From assembly GCF_900129725.1 (NCBI RefSeq), contig NZ_FQWQ01000003.1, positions 530,686 to 594,685 of the forward strand: a stretch of 64,000 nt of DNA. Reading direction: 5' to 3'. Position numbers and translations under genes: made by a program. Under the pieces are notes generated by a model. The model saw nothing but the letters and a program-made list of their open reading frames with translations, was not told where the DNA came from and did not search any database. Shown here in pieces: positions 1 through 8,453 of this stretch. The first letter of the stretch is position 1, and every line of letters starts with the position of its first letter. This DNA is from Chryseolinea serpens (lineage in GTDB: Bacteria > Bacteroidota > Bacteroidia > Cytophagales > Cyclobacteriaceae).

Positions 1-301
1 GCATATGCAAAGGTAGGTCGGCGGGTAGTGCAACAGGTTTTCATATGGCATATTTTTGGGCACAGCGTCGCAAACTTGCGGTGAACGGGTGCGGGGCAAC
101 CAATTCAGGGTAAACTATTGGAATTAAGGATTTTAGGGCTGGATTAGGAGGAGGTCTTTGCAGGATAACGGGGAGTCCGGAAAGCGAAAACAAACAAGGA
201 TTATCATTTGTTTACGGATTTATTTTAATTTTAAGAACACTTAAAATGAAACAGACGGGTGCACACCCTTTGTCCGCTAAAAAAATAAATTTTTACAACG
301 C
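1..301. other. Intergenic left edge, no supported gene
   Basis: I see no coding region on either strand. The last 100 bases are AT-rich and would hold the promoter of the stress protein that begins at 302. A TTTG at 207-210 followed 15 bases later by TAATTTTA (226-233) is one base off the Bacteroidota -7 box and its spacing is short, so I do not call it a promoter. Confidence 0.6.
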
Positions 302-1159
302 ATGAAAAAAATACTAGTCCCAACCGATTTCTCTAAACCCGCACAGATCGCCGCCACTGTGGCCGCAGACATTGCCCGCAAATCAGGCGCCGAGCTCACC
401 TTTCTGCACGTTATCGAAGAAGCCACCGGCAACTCGCTGAACGTGGAAGGCCAGGTAAATGTGGAGGGCGATTGGGAGGAAAGACTTTTCACCCTGAAGC
501 TGATCGAGAAAGCAAAAAAGCAAATGTCCAAATTGGTGGAAGACCCTAAACTGGAAGGCGTGCGGGTGAAGCAGGCCCTTCGGATCGGTTCGCCCTATCA
601 TGGCATGAACGCGATCATCACCGAAAAGAAAGTGGACCTCGTGGTGATGGGTACCGCCGGTCGCTCCGACCTCGAGCAAATGATCATTGGATCGAACACG
701 GAAAAAGTGGTGCGTCTTTCCAACTGTCCCGTGTTGACCGTGCATGAGAAACCGGCCAGCAAAAATTTCAAGGACATTGTATACGCCACCGCCATGGAAA
801 AAGACGAGGAAGTGTTTTCTCGCATCGTGAGAACGACTCAAAAACTGTATAACTCCACCGTACACCTTGTGCGCATCAACACCCCGGGCAATTTCCAACG
901 CGACGCCGTGGTGAAAAAGACCATGGAGGATTTCGCCAAGAAATTGCAATTGACAAACTATACCATCAATGTATTCAACGACGTGAGCGAGGAAGAAGGC
1001 ATTGTTTACTTCGCCGACAGCATCAACGCCGACCTGATTGCCATGGCCACGCATGGTCGCACCGGGTTTGCGCACGTATTGGCCGGCAGCATCGCCGAGG
1101 AAGTGGTGAGCCACTCCAGACGTCCGGTGCTAACGTTTGTGACGAAACGCAGAAAATAA
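302..1159 (+). CDS. Universal stress protein, tandem UspA domains
   Basis: The 285-residue protein carries two Usp folds, about residues 1-148 and 153-285, so it is the tandem form and would act as an intramolecular dimer in the cytoplasm. The first domain starts MKKILVPTDFS, the classic UspA opening. The second ends with GRTGFAHVLAGS, matching the G2xG9xG(S/T) nucleotide-binding signature. In the first domain the equivalent stretch is GRSDLEQMIIGS, which lacks the second glycine, so only the second half may bind ATP well. It stands alone and ends in a terminator at 1206. UspA proteins respond to starvation and other stress; the exact role here is unknown. Confidence 0.93.
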   Translation: MKKILVPTDFSKPAQIAATVAADIARKSGAELTFLHVIEEATGNSLNVEGQVNVEGDWEERLFTLKLIEKAKKQMSKLVEDPKLEGVRVKQALRIGSPYHGMNAIITEKKVDLVVMGTAGRSDLEQMIIGSNTEKVVRLSNCPVLTVHEKPASKNFKDIVYATAMEKDEEVFSRIVRTTQKLYNSTVHLVRINTPGNFQRDAVVKKTMEDFAKKLQLTNYTINVFNDVSEEEGIVYFADSINADLIAMATHGRTGFAHVLAGSIAEEVVSHSRRPVLTFVTKRRK

Positions 1160-1205
1160 TTTGTTCTCCTAAACACGTTGACGGTATAGAGAAGAAAGTA
1201 TTAGA

Positions 1206-1236
1206 AAGCCTGGTTGTTGCAAGCCGGGCTTTTTTA
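1206..1236 (+). terminator. Intrinsic terminator after the stress protein
   Basis: AAGCCTGG (1206-1213) pairs with CCGGGCTT (1224-1231) with one G-T pair, followed by a run of T. The next start codon is only 12 bases further on, so the J-domain gene must be transcribed from a promoter overlapping this hairpin or by read-through. Confidence 0.75.
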
Positions 1237-1248
1237 TAGGTTATCATT

Positions 1249-2046
1249 ATGGATCACTACCAAATTTTGGGCGTTAGCTACTCAGCCAGTGCAGCCGATA
1301 TCAAGCGGGCTTACCGGAGGCTTGCCGTTTCCTATCACCCCGATAAGAATCCCGATCCCAAAGCGCATGCGCTCTTCAAGGACATCAACGCCGCTTATGA
1401 TGTGTTGAGCGATCCCGTGAAAAAGAGCGTCTACGATCAACGGCGCTATAGTCAATATGCGGTGGTCGTCCATCCAAATCCAGAGGTGCGGCCGCGCCAT
1501 CGCGACCCGGCTTACCGGGGCTATCAGGCCGCGCCGCCGCCGAAGAATGGAAGGCCCACGTTGCGGCAGTCCATGAAAAAATATCTCCCCTGGGCTTCGA
1601 AGGCTTCTCAGTTTTGCCTGGCCATTTCCCTCGTGCTCTTTATCGACTATTTTTTGCCAAACCGGGTCACGGAGGAAAAGATCGTTTATGCCAATACGGT
1701 GGAAAAAGCCGGGGGACGCTATGCGTACCAGGGCTGGTTGGTGGAGACCGACCAAGGCCGCACCCTCGACTTCCCTGCCGAGTTGACGGAATTCTTTCAA
1801 GTGGGTCAGCCGATCACCTTCCGTTCGTCGCGCCTGTTCAATGTTCCCCGCAAGGTGATATCCGGTGGCTATATTCACCACGTCGGCATGTCGCTGTATG
1901 GCAATTTTCTTTTTTTGCCGTTGAGTTTGCTCGTCATCTCGGCACTGGGTGTGTACCAGCGCAAAAAGATCGAGGCCGGTTTCAATTTCGGGGTGACCAG
2001 CACCATCGTGCTGGTGATGATGACCCTGATAATCTTATCTTTGTAG
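1249..2046 (+). CDS. Membrane-anchored DnaJ-domain protein
   Basis: The 265-residue protein opens with a complete J domain (about residues 2-65) including the HPD triad at 30-32, which stimulates DnaK ATPase. There is no G/F region, zinc finger or DnaJ C-terminal domain, so this is a type III J protein. A hydrophobic segment near residues 121-137 and two near the C terminus (about 215-233 and 248-265) make it a membrane protein that would recruit DnaK to the inner membrane. It ends one base before the start of the next gene, so the two are probably co-transcribed. The client is unknown. Confidence 0.9.
   Translation: MDHYQILGVSYSASAADIKRAYRRLAVSYHPDKNPDPKAHALFKDINAAYDVLSDPVKKSVYDQRRYSQYAVVVHPNPEVRPRHRDPAYRGYQAAPPPKNGRPTLRQSMKKYLPWASKASQFCLAISLVLFIDYFLPNRVTEEKIVYANTVEKAGGRYAYQGWLVETDQGRTLDFPAELTEFFQVGQPITFRSSRLFNVPRKVISGGYIHHVGMSLYGNFLFLPLSLLVISALGVYQRKKIEAGFNFGVTSTIVLVMMTLIILSL
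2036..2043 (+). promoter_or_regulatory. Possible -7 box TATCTTTG before the SUI1 gene
   Basis: TATCTTTG matches the Bacteroidota -7 consensus TAnnTTTG and lies four bases before the ATG at 2048, inside the last codons of the J-domain gene. If used, the transcript would be leaderless or nearly so. There is no clear -33 element. The match could be chance. Confidence 0.25.
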
Positions 2047-2047
2047 C

Positions 2048-2395
2048 ATGAGCAAAAAGAACGACTGGAAGAAACGCGATGGCGTGGTATACTCCACGTC
2101 TTCCGATTTTGAATTCTCCTACCAACAAGGCGAAGAAGCCCAAACGCTTCCCCCGCAACAACAAAATCTGAAAGTGCAGTTGGACAAAAGCATGCGCGCT
2201 GGAAAACAGGTGACGCTGGTGACAGGGTTTGTTGGCACAGGTGATGATCTTGAAACGTTGGGGAAACTTTTGAAATCGAAATGTGGAGTGGGCGGGTCAG
2301 TGAAAGATGGTGAGGTGATTATTCAGGGGGATCATCGGGATAAGATCGTGCAGATCTTGCAGAAGGAAGGTTATAAAGCGAAGCGGGTTGGTTAG
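2048..2395 (+). CDS. eIF1/SUI1-like translation initiation factor
   Basis: The 115-residue protein has a variable N terminus (about 1-40) and a C-terminal SUI1 fold (about 45-113) with the family stretches GKQVTLVTGFVG, LGKLLKSKCGVGG and GEVIIQGDHRD. Bacterial members (YciH-like) resemble eukaryotic eIF1, which polices start-codon choice on the small ribosomal subunit; their bacterial function is not settled. It follows the J-domain gene by one base. Confidence 0.9.
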   Translation: MSKKNDWKKRDGVVYSTSSDFEFSYQQGEEAQTLPPQQQNLKVQLDKSMRAGKQVTLVTGFVGTGDDLETLGKLLKSKCGVGGSVKDGEVIIQGDHRDKIVQILQKEGYKAKRVG

Positions 2396-2468
2396 TCGAT
2401 CAATTTGAGATACCCGAAAATTTTTGGGATGTGGTTTAAGGCCAATTCGATTGGCAAGGAGTAATTAA

Positions 2469-3035
2469 GTGAATAAAATGAGACTACCGTTATTACTATT
2501 GATGTTGATTTCAGTTTTGGGCTGTAAGAAGGTGGACAAAGAAGTTGTTGATGCCGGGGCTGATATGAAAACGGAACCGCGAATTTCAGTGCCTGAAACC
2601 AAACCTCAGAAAGAGAAGCAAGCTTCAATCTGCGAGGGCACAAAGGGCGAAGTGATTTATGAATATTTGCCCGACATTGAACTTCCAGAGCATCTTTTTA
2701 CAATAATCTTCAGATGTGACCATGACAGCTTAAGCGGTAAGATATTTGGCCCGGTCCCAGCGGAAGAACATGGTCTTTATTTTTTTAGAGCTGATCTTGA
2801 AAAAGTTAAAGCTGATAGTTCAAAGATTGCATTTGAATTTGTGCAGGGAGACGTGTTCACGACACAAATTACCCTCAACAATTATAAGGACAAATTTGAC
2901 GGTCAAGGTGGAGGGTCCTCTGATGCTCGACTGACTTATACCGGTACAAACTACGGGGACTCTTTAGTATTTCATTGTGCATCCGAGTTTTATGATTGTT
3001 ATGCGGATGACATGACTTTTGTGCGAAAAAAATAG
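2469..3035 (+). CDS. Hypothetical lipoprotein
   Basis: This 188-residue protein is not recognised. It begins with a type II signal peptide with a lipobox ending in Cys19 (ISVLGCKK), so it should be anchored in the outer or inner membrane. I use the GTG at 2469 because AAGGAG at 2456-2461 is well placed for it; an ATG at 2478 is also possible. The mature part is acidic and beta-rich, with paired cysteines (CEGTKG, FRCDHD, HCASEFYDC). Its A+T content looks higher than that of neighbouring housekeeping genes. Confidence 0.75.
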   Translation: MNKMRLPLLLLMLISVLGCKKVDKEVVDAGADMKTEPRISVPETKPQKEKQASICEGTKGEVIYEYLPDIELPEHLFTIIFRCDHDSLSGKIFGPVPAEEHGLYFFRADLEKVKADSSKIAFEFVQGDVFTTQITLNNYKDKFDGQGGGSSDARLTYTGTNYGDSLVFHCASEFYDCYADDMTFVRKK

Positions 3036-3130
3036 CGGCATCTACAGGAGATTCAGAAAGCCAAATGAAATGAATAACGCGGCAGTAGGGATACCGACAA
3101 TTTGCTGACGGCATACAAATCAAAGACAGG

Positions 3131-3676
3131 ATGAGAGTGATATTGACGTTGAGGCATTGGCAAATATTCCTGCTGCTATTGGCCTTCTACTTTGCGATTA
3201 TCGGACTTCTGACTTTGACCCAGTTTGAGTTGCCAGAAATACCTGAGAATTTCATTTTTTCCTGGATCACCATGACCGTTTACCCATTGCTGCTTGGACT
3301 GGGTTTGTACAAGTATGTTGTGTCTGCCAGTGAAAAAGCAGTTAAAGAGTTTAAGACATTTATAATATTCTGTAGTATCTGGACAGTAGCATTTTTTTGC
3401 AATGAAATGCTGAAGAGTCAAATAGGCATGGAGGACAGTCAGCAGGAAATGCATCCACCAAGCGTTATCGTTAGGATAGTTGCACTTTTAGCGTACCTTA
3501 AATTTATTCAATTTCCGAGTCGAACGATTAATTCGATTGAATTAAAAAGAGAAGCAGGGCTTTGGGAATACGTCGCCGACTCATTTCAAATACTTTGCTG
3601 GCCTCTCTGTATCTGGTGGATTCAACCAAGAATAAATAGAATACATGACAAAAAAATGAAAACGGGCCAGGCTTAG
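3131..3676 (+). CDS. Hypothetical multi-pass membrane protein
   Basis: The 181-residue product has four or five hydrophobic segments (about residues 8-28, 36-58, 74-92, 110-125 and 148-164) and a basic C-terminal tail. I do not recognise the family. It converges on the LytTR gene, whose stop lies eight bases beyond its own stop. Like the preceding lipoprotein it is AT-richer than the surrounding conserved genes. Confidence 0.7.
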   Translation: MRVILTLRHWQIFLLLLAFYFAIIGLLTLTQFELPEIPENFIFSWITMTVYPLLLGLGLYKYVVSASEKAVKEFKTFIIFCSIWTVAFFCNEMLKSQIGMEDSQQEMHPPSVIVRIVALLAYLKFIQFPSRTINSIELKREAGLWEYVADSFQILCWPLCIWWIQPRINRIHDKKMKTGQA

Positions 3677-3683
3677 CCGCTGG

Positions 3684-4463
3684 TCAGGCATTCTGAAGCC
3701 CGTCAAACCATTCTTTAAAATCTCCCACCTTTTCACGGCTCACAATAATCTCCTTATCGAACTCCTGCACCAACGTGATCTTCAGCCGGCTGTTGGAGTA
3801 GACCAGCACATCTTTGATGGCGTTGATGTTCAAGATGAACGTCCGGTTCAGCCGGAAGAAAATCTTCGGATCGAGAATGTCTTCCAGCGACTCCAGCGTA
3901 TAGTCGATGATGAATTTCCGGTTTTGGGTGGTCACTAAATAGACGTCGCGGCCGTCGGCGTAGAAAAGGCCGATCTGGTCAGTGGTGATGGAGCGGATGT
4001 GTTCGCCCAGTTTCACCATGAAGCGGGTTTTATACTCCTTCGTTTTCAGGTTGGCCACCAGCGCCTGCATGCGCTCAGGCTGATCTTTGGGTTGATGGAG
4101 CTGTTCGCGGAGGCTTTCCAGTTTTTTGAGGGCGGCCGAGAGGTCGGTGAACGTGATGGGTTTCAGTAAATAGTCGATGCTACTCACTTTGAAGGCGTCG
4201 AGGGCAAACTCGTTGAACGCTGTGGTGAAGATCACGGGTTTCTTCACGGGCACCTGTTGAAAGATCTGGAAGCTGAGGCCGTCTTTCAATTGAATGTCCA
4301 TGAAGATAAGGTCCACTTCGTTCTGGTGGTCGCGCAGCCATGCGACGGCGCTTTCTACGGTATCGAGGATGGCGGCCACGGTGGTGGTGGCGTCGTACTT
4401 CAACAGGTAGCGTTCCAGTTTTTCGGCAGCCGGTATTTCGTCTTCTATAATTAAAACCTTCAT
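3684..4463 (-). CDS. LytTR-family response regulator
   Basis: The 259-residue protein has an N-terminal receiver domain (about 2-118) with phospho-acceptor Asp56 in FMDIQLKDG, and a C-terminal LytTR DNA-binding domain (about 150-250) with the FFRLNRTFILN signature. It is the output regulator for the kinases encoded upstream. I choose the ATG at 4463, which overlaps the TGA of the pseudokinase gene by one base (TGATG); a TTG at 4466 is the alternative. The tight overlap means translational coupling. The target genes are not visible, but LytTR systems often act on neighbouring operons or on themselves. Confidence 0.92.
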   Translation of the reverse strand: MKVLIIEDEIPAAEKLERYLLKYDATTTVAAILDTVESAVAWLRDHQNEVDLIFMDIQLKDGLSFQIFQQVPVKKPVIFTTAFNEFALDAFKVSSIDYLLKPITFTDLSAALKKLESLREQLHQPKDQPERMQALVANLKTKEYKTRFMVKLGEHIRSITTDQIGLFYADGRDVYLVTTQNRKFIIDYTLESLEDILDPKIFFRLNRTFILNINAIKDVLVYSNSRLKITLVQEFDKEIIVSREKVGDFKEWFDGLQNA

Positions 4464-5512
4464 CAATATGTCGTGATTTCTTCCGCCACGCGAATCACGG
4501 GCAATTTAATATAATTTTCTTCGTAGGCCTTCACCTTGATCAGGGTGAGGTCGCTGTAGAGGGAATAGGAACGTTGCAGCCGGTTCATGGCCAGCTCGGT
4601 ATTGGGGTGCTGCAAGAGGCGGTCGTTCAGTTTGCTTTGGATGGTGATATAGTCGTCTTCCCAGTAGCAGCGGATGATCATCGGCTCGAAACGCGAGATG
4701 ATGGTGTTGCGCACGAGGCTTTCGATGATGATGGGCAGCGACCCGGGGATGAGCATGGCGTCGAGCTCGGCATCCTCCAGGGAAGATTCCAACCGAAGCT
4801 GGCCGAAATGTTTTTCATTGAGCAGTTTGACCAGGTTTTTGGCGGCCTCCAATTCCGTGGCCACGGGCACAAGTTCTTTGTGACGGTTGCTGAGCACATA
4901 GCGGTAGGCGCTGGCCAGGCAATCGATGTATTCTTCGGCTTGCTCCACGTCGCGGTACATCAGCGTGATGAGGCTCTCCAGGCTTTCGTAGAGCAGTTCC
5001 GGATTTACGTCGTTTTTGAATTCTACCATCTCTGCCTCCAGCACTTCTTGCTGCTGTTTTTCGATGCTCAGCTTTAGGGTGTTTTCTTTTTGCAGGTAAT
5101 GGTTGCTGAAATACAGGATATTGTATAGCAAGGCCGTTACCGTGAACAGGATGAGAAAGATCAGCGTCTGCACGCCGCTCATGCTGAAGCCGACGCCATA
5201 TTTGAAATACAGATGCAAGCCCAGGAAAACCAGAGCAACGGAAAGCAACGTGGTAATGATAAATTGAACGGGGACCCGGATGGGCAGGTATCGCTCGGGA
5301 AGAAATTTGTCCAGCAGAATGATGACGATCCGCATGGACTCCAGCGACAGATACATCAGCACAATGAACACATACACTTCCTGGCTGCTGAAGAAGTCGT
5401 TCAGCTGCGACACGTTGTTGTTGATGAGCAGGACGAGCAAATACGCCATCACACCATACACCAGGGGGGTGAGGAGCCGGAAGAATGGATTATGGATAAA
5501 ATACCGCTTCAT
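4463..5512 (-). CDS. LytS-like membrane pseudokinase
   Basis: The 349-residue protein has four hydrophobic segments (about 12-31, 46-68, 80-102, 114-134), a coiled-coil linker (about 138-163) and a region that aligns with the LytS His_kinase core. The motif that should read NPHFLFNSLN is NPELLYESLE, so the phospho-acceptor His is Glu172 (codon 4997-4999). The N box is LVRNTIISRF instead of LVENAVKHN, and no glycine-rich ATP-lid motif follows. It should therefore be unable to autophosphorylate, and more likely modulates or dimerises with the true kinase encoded just upstream. Start and stop overlap both neighbours by 4 and 1 bases. Confidence 0.85.
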   Translation of the reverse strand: MKRYFIHNPFFRLLTPLVYGVMAYLLVLLINNNVSQLNDFFSSQEVYVFIVLMYLSLESMRIVIILLDKFLPERYLPIRVPVQFIITTLLSVALVFLGLHLYFKYGVGFSMSGVQTLIFLILFTVTALLYNILYFSNHYLQKENTLKLSIEKQQQEVLEAEMVEFKNDVNPELLYESLESLITLMYRDVEQAEEYIDCLASAYRYVLSNRHKELVPVATELEAAKNLVKLLNEKHFGQLRLESSLEDAELDAMLIPGSLPIIIESLVRNTIISRFEPMIIRCYWEDDYITIQSKLNDRLLQHPNTELAMNRLQRSYSLYSDLTLIKVKAYEENYIKLPVIRVAEEITTY

Positions 5513-6615
5513 GCGCTGTGTTTCTGTTCTTGCTCACGTGGTTTCAAATGAATGACGGGTAAAGTGACCGAAAACTTGTCGTCGTCTTTGATCTCGATCT
5601 TCTTGTCCGTAAAGAATTCGTATCGCTTTTGGATATTTTCAAGCCCTACCCGGAACGACGGAACACCCGTGAGGTTTCCGGTTTTGGTGTTGATCACTTT
5701 CAGGAACATGTTGTCCTGGGCGGTGATATAGATAAAAAGCTTTTTGTCGGTGTTGAGGTTGTTGTGCTTCACGGCATTTTCCACCAGGATCTGCAAGGTG
5801 AGGGGTGGGATCTTGGTGTGCATGATGTTGTGGGGCAGATTGATCTCCACCGTCAGAAGCTGCTGAAAACGGATCCGGAGCAGGTAATAATACGACTGCA
5901 CAAAGTCGATCTCGTCTTGCAACGTCACATACTGCTTGTGCTGGGTGGATAGAATGTATTGATAGGTTTGTACCAGTCGCCGAATAAATTGTTCGGCGGA
6001 GGCCGTGTCTTTATAGAGAAGGGACGAGATCGTATTCAGGCTATTGAACAAATAGTGCGGGCTGATCTGGCTCTTCAGCGCCTCGAACTGCAACTCCAGC
6101 TGTTTGCGTTCGCGTTGGATATTTTCGATCTGGGCGACGGCATAGTGCTGGTAGGAGTAGAGCAGGGCATAGATGACCTTGTAGATAAATAAGGTGGCCA
6201 GCAACAGAATGCCCAGCTTCACTTTCAGGTCGACATCCTGTAGGGAAAACCCTTCCCAAAAAACATACGCTCCAAAAAGTGCGATGCAACCTTGAACGAG
6301 GGCCAGGGTAAGGAACAGGGCTACGGCATAGTTGGCCAGGTAGCCCACAACAAAGCGCGCCGCGTAATAATTTCTCCACGGCAACGCACGGTCCAACAGG
6401 CCGTTGGCATAATACAGGGCGAAGCCATTGAGACATCCGATGCCGATGCCGGCCAGCATGCCCGTGAAATTTTCGCGGAGCGAGGGAAAGGAATCCGTTT
6501 CACTGAAATGCAGGTAGGCAAAGAGCAACCATCCCAAGGCTCCGGAGATGAAGGTGACCAGGAGTGTTCTTCGAAACAAGGCATTCATGTAGTAGGATCG
6601 GGATGAAGAACTCAT
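5509..6615 (-). CDS. LytS-type sensor histidine kinase
   Basis: The 368-residue protein has about four membrane segments in its first 155 residues, a short coiled coil, and a His_kinase domain with the intact motif SPHYLFNSLNT (His187 from this start, codon 6055-6057), followed by an HATPase region with LVENAVKHNN and a GLENIQKRYEF stretch. It should sense a signal in or at the membrane and phosphorylate the LytTR regulator at 3684. I take the ATG at 6615; an upstream GTG at 6630 and an inner ATG at 6588 are alternatives. It follows the repeat protein by 36 bases and overlaps the pseudokinase by four. Confidence 0.9.
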   Translation of the reverse strand: MSSSSRSYYMNALFRRTLLVTFISGALGWLLFAYLHFSETDSFPSLRENFTGMLAGIGIGCLNGFALYYANGLLDRALPWRNYYAARFVVGYLANYAVALFLTLALVQGCIALFGAYVFWEGFSLQDVDLKVKLGILLLATLFIYKVIYALLYSYQHYAVAQIENIQRERKQLELQFEALKSQISPHYLFNSLNTISSLLYKDTASAEQFIRRLVQTYQYILSTQHKQYVTLQDEIDFVQSYYYLLRIRFQQLLTVEINLPHNIMHTKIPPLTLQILVENAVKHNNLNTDKKLFIYITAQDNMFLKVINTKTGNLTGVPSFRVGLENIQKRYEFFTDKKIEIKDDDKFSVTLPVIHLKPREQEQKHSA

Positions 6616-6651
6616 GCAACTAAGGTACACATAAAAAGGCTCACGCGCAGG

Positions 6652-8121
6652 TCAGTCAATCGCTTTCATGACTCTGCCATAGTACGTCTCGGAGTCGATC
6701 TTTTTCGCGGCGGCGCGATAAGCGTCCTTCACCGAGCTGTCGCTGTTCTTCACCTTTTCGGAGAGGGAGATCAGTACTTCCGTGAGGTAATGGTCGCTGT
6801 CGATGTTGGCGCTGGCGTTGAGGATGTCGATCAGTTGGTTTCGGCTGAGGTCTTTCCGGGCGGCGGTGCGCAACACTTCACTGGCATAGTTGGACGATCC
6901 CAGGTTCCCGGCCACGGTGATCAATTGCTTGAACGATTCGTCGGAGAACTTTTGATGCTCCAGGATATTCTTCAATGTTCCGGAAGCATAGTAGTCTGAC
7001 TCCACCGAGCTGCCCACCAGGCTCACCACTTGCGCCTGCACTTCAGGATCCATGTTGTTGCGTGTGGCCATGGTGTTGAAGACGGACGTTTTGTAATAGT
7101 CGGAACCGACGTCGGCCAGGGCGTTCACGGTGTTTTTCAACATCACCTTCGAGATGCCGGGCTTATTCAGGGCTTTGGTGAGCACTTGCGTGCGATAATA
7201 ATCGGAGGGAATGTTTTTGGATACCACCACTACTTCATTCAGCGATTCTTCTTTCACGCCATCCTCTTCCAATAACGTGGTGAGCACGACGGAGAGATAG
7301 TAGTCCGATTTTATTTCCGCAGCCGATTGCAGCACCACCTTGATCTGTGCGGGCGACGCCGAGACTTTTTTCAACGCTTCTTTCAACACCACGGACTTAT
7401 AGTAATCGGAGTTGATCTTTTGCGTGCCCTTGAAGAATGCATCCGCCGACTCCGGCGTGGCCATCATCTTGTTGATGTTGTTTTGTAATACCGTCGATAA
7501 ATAGTAGTCCGAGTTGATGGCCGAGGCGATCTTGGTCACCACGTTCGCCATTTCGTTGGGCGGGATATTCTTTTCCAGCAAAAGCTTTGCGTAGTGTGCT
7601 TTTACATAGTCGCTTTCCAGCCGTGTTATTTCAGCAACCGCTGCAGCGCTTCCGCCCTGGTTGTAGAACCGGTTCAGACGTCCTTCGGCACCCAGTGTGG
7701 TGGTGCGCACCAGTTCGGGCAGGATCTCGCCCAACCAGGTTTTGCCGTTGGGTTCCCACTCCATTTTGTTGCGGCCTTCATAATATTCCTTCTTGATCTT
7801 GCCGCCGCCCAGCGACTCCACCACGATGGCGCGCTTGCTGCCGAAGACGGTTTTTGTGATCTCGAGATAGCCGTTTTCGGAAAGGCTTTTGATGTCTTTG
7901 TCGTCGTCGGTCACTTCGATTTTGCCGCGGATCTCCACGTTGAAGTTGGTGACACCGGTAGAGGTTTTCCACCGTTGTACGCCGTTGGACGAATGAATAC
8001 TGATGTTGGATTTATCGCTGGAGGAGGAAACCGTGGTTTCATCCTGCGCGAGGCCCGGGATCGAAAGGGAGGCCAGAAAAATAAAAGAAGAGATCCACCG
8101 GTACCAAGATTGCGTCGTCAT
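6652..8121 (-). CDS. Secreted protein with ten 34-residue SDYY repeats
   Basis: The 489-residue protein has a signal peptide (about 1-26, ending GLAQ), a beta-rich section (about 40-125) with ITDDD-like and GYLEI motifs, then helical repeats. The motif S-D-Y-Y or a close variant recurs at residues 170, 204, 238, 272, 306, 340, 375, 409, 442 and 477, a strict 33-35 residue period. From memory, similar beta-domain plus SDY-repeat segments are attached to BlaR1/M56-type proteins in other phyla; here there is no peptidase. An in-frame extension to 8349 exists but the ATG at 8121 gives the signal peptide. It is the first gene of the operon with the LytS kinase, the pseudokinase and the LytTR regulator, so a role as the extracytoplasmic sensor or an effector is likely (inference). 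Confidence 0.82.
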   Translation of the reverse strand: MTTQSWYRWISSFIFLASLSIPGLAQDETTVSSSSDKSNISIHSSNGVQRWKTSTGVTNFNVEIRGKIEVTDDDKDIKSLSENGYLEITKTVFGSKRAIVVESLGGGKIKKEYYEGRNKMEWEPNGKTWLGEILPELVRTTTLGAEGRLNRFYNQGGSAAAVAEITRLESDYVKAHYAKLLLEKNIPPNEMANVVTKIASAINSDYYLSTVLQNNINKMMATPESADAFFKGTQKINSDYYKSVVLKEALKKVSASPAQIKVVLQSAAEIKSDYYLSVVLTTLLEEDGVKEESLNEVVVVSKNIPSDYYRTQVLTKALNKPGISKVMLKNTVNALADVGSDYYKTSVFNTMATRNNMDPEVQAQVVSLVGSSVESDYYASGTLKNILEHQKFSDESFKQLITVAGNLGSSNYASEVLRTAARKDLSRNQLIDILNASANIDSDHYLTEVLISLSEKVKNSDSSVKDAYRAAAKKIDSETYYGRVMKAID

Positions 8122-8453
8122 AGCAAGTTTACGTTTGTTTCTAGGCGTGTTTACGGTACAAGTATCCGGAGAAGATACACCCCTTGAAAGGGATATGTAG
8201 CGAACTGTAAGACGGGTGTACTGAACCGTTGCTCCCTGGAAAATGGTGCGGTCCAAGGTGCGATCGAAAACGGACGCGTCGCTGCAAACGTTGCCCGGCA
8301 ACCAGCCTAATCCAGCTCCAGAGACCGTTTTTGCGCGCTTGGGAAGCATTCTTCCCTCATGTACTTTTTAAACGCCACCCGTGTATTCCGGTTGATTGTC
8401 TGTGACAAACCTTCCTATATTGACGCCCATCATTAACCTAAACTTTATTCCGA
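8122..8453. other. Divergent intergenic region between repeat-protein operon and amidohydrolases
   Basis: This 332-base stretch separates two divergent operons and should hold both promoters. The minus strand stays open upstream of 8121, but its translation (residues such as CSDASVFDRTLDRT) shows no domain and would bury the signal peptide. I see no exact TAnnTTTG box; TATATTGA occurs near 8419. Confidence 0.5.

Noticed and set aside
40-60. TGGCAT-like sigma-54 site near the left edge
   Set aside because: It has GG at both positions, without the GC needed at -12.
2036-2043. TATCTTTG as a firm promoter of the SUI1 gene
   Set aside because: It lies within the preceding coding region and has no -33 element; kept only as a low-confidence candidate.
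8122-8349. In-frame N-terminal extension of the SDYY-repeat protein
   Set aside because: It adds 76 residues with no domain and places the signal peptide inside the protein; the ATG at 8121 is the better start.
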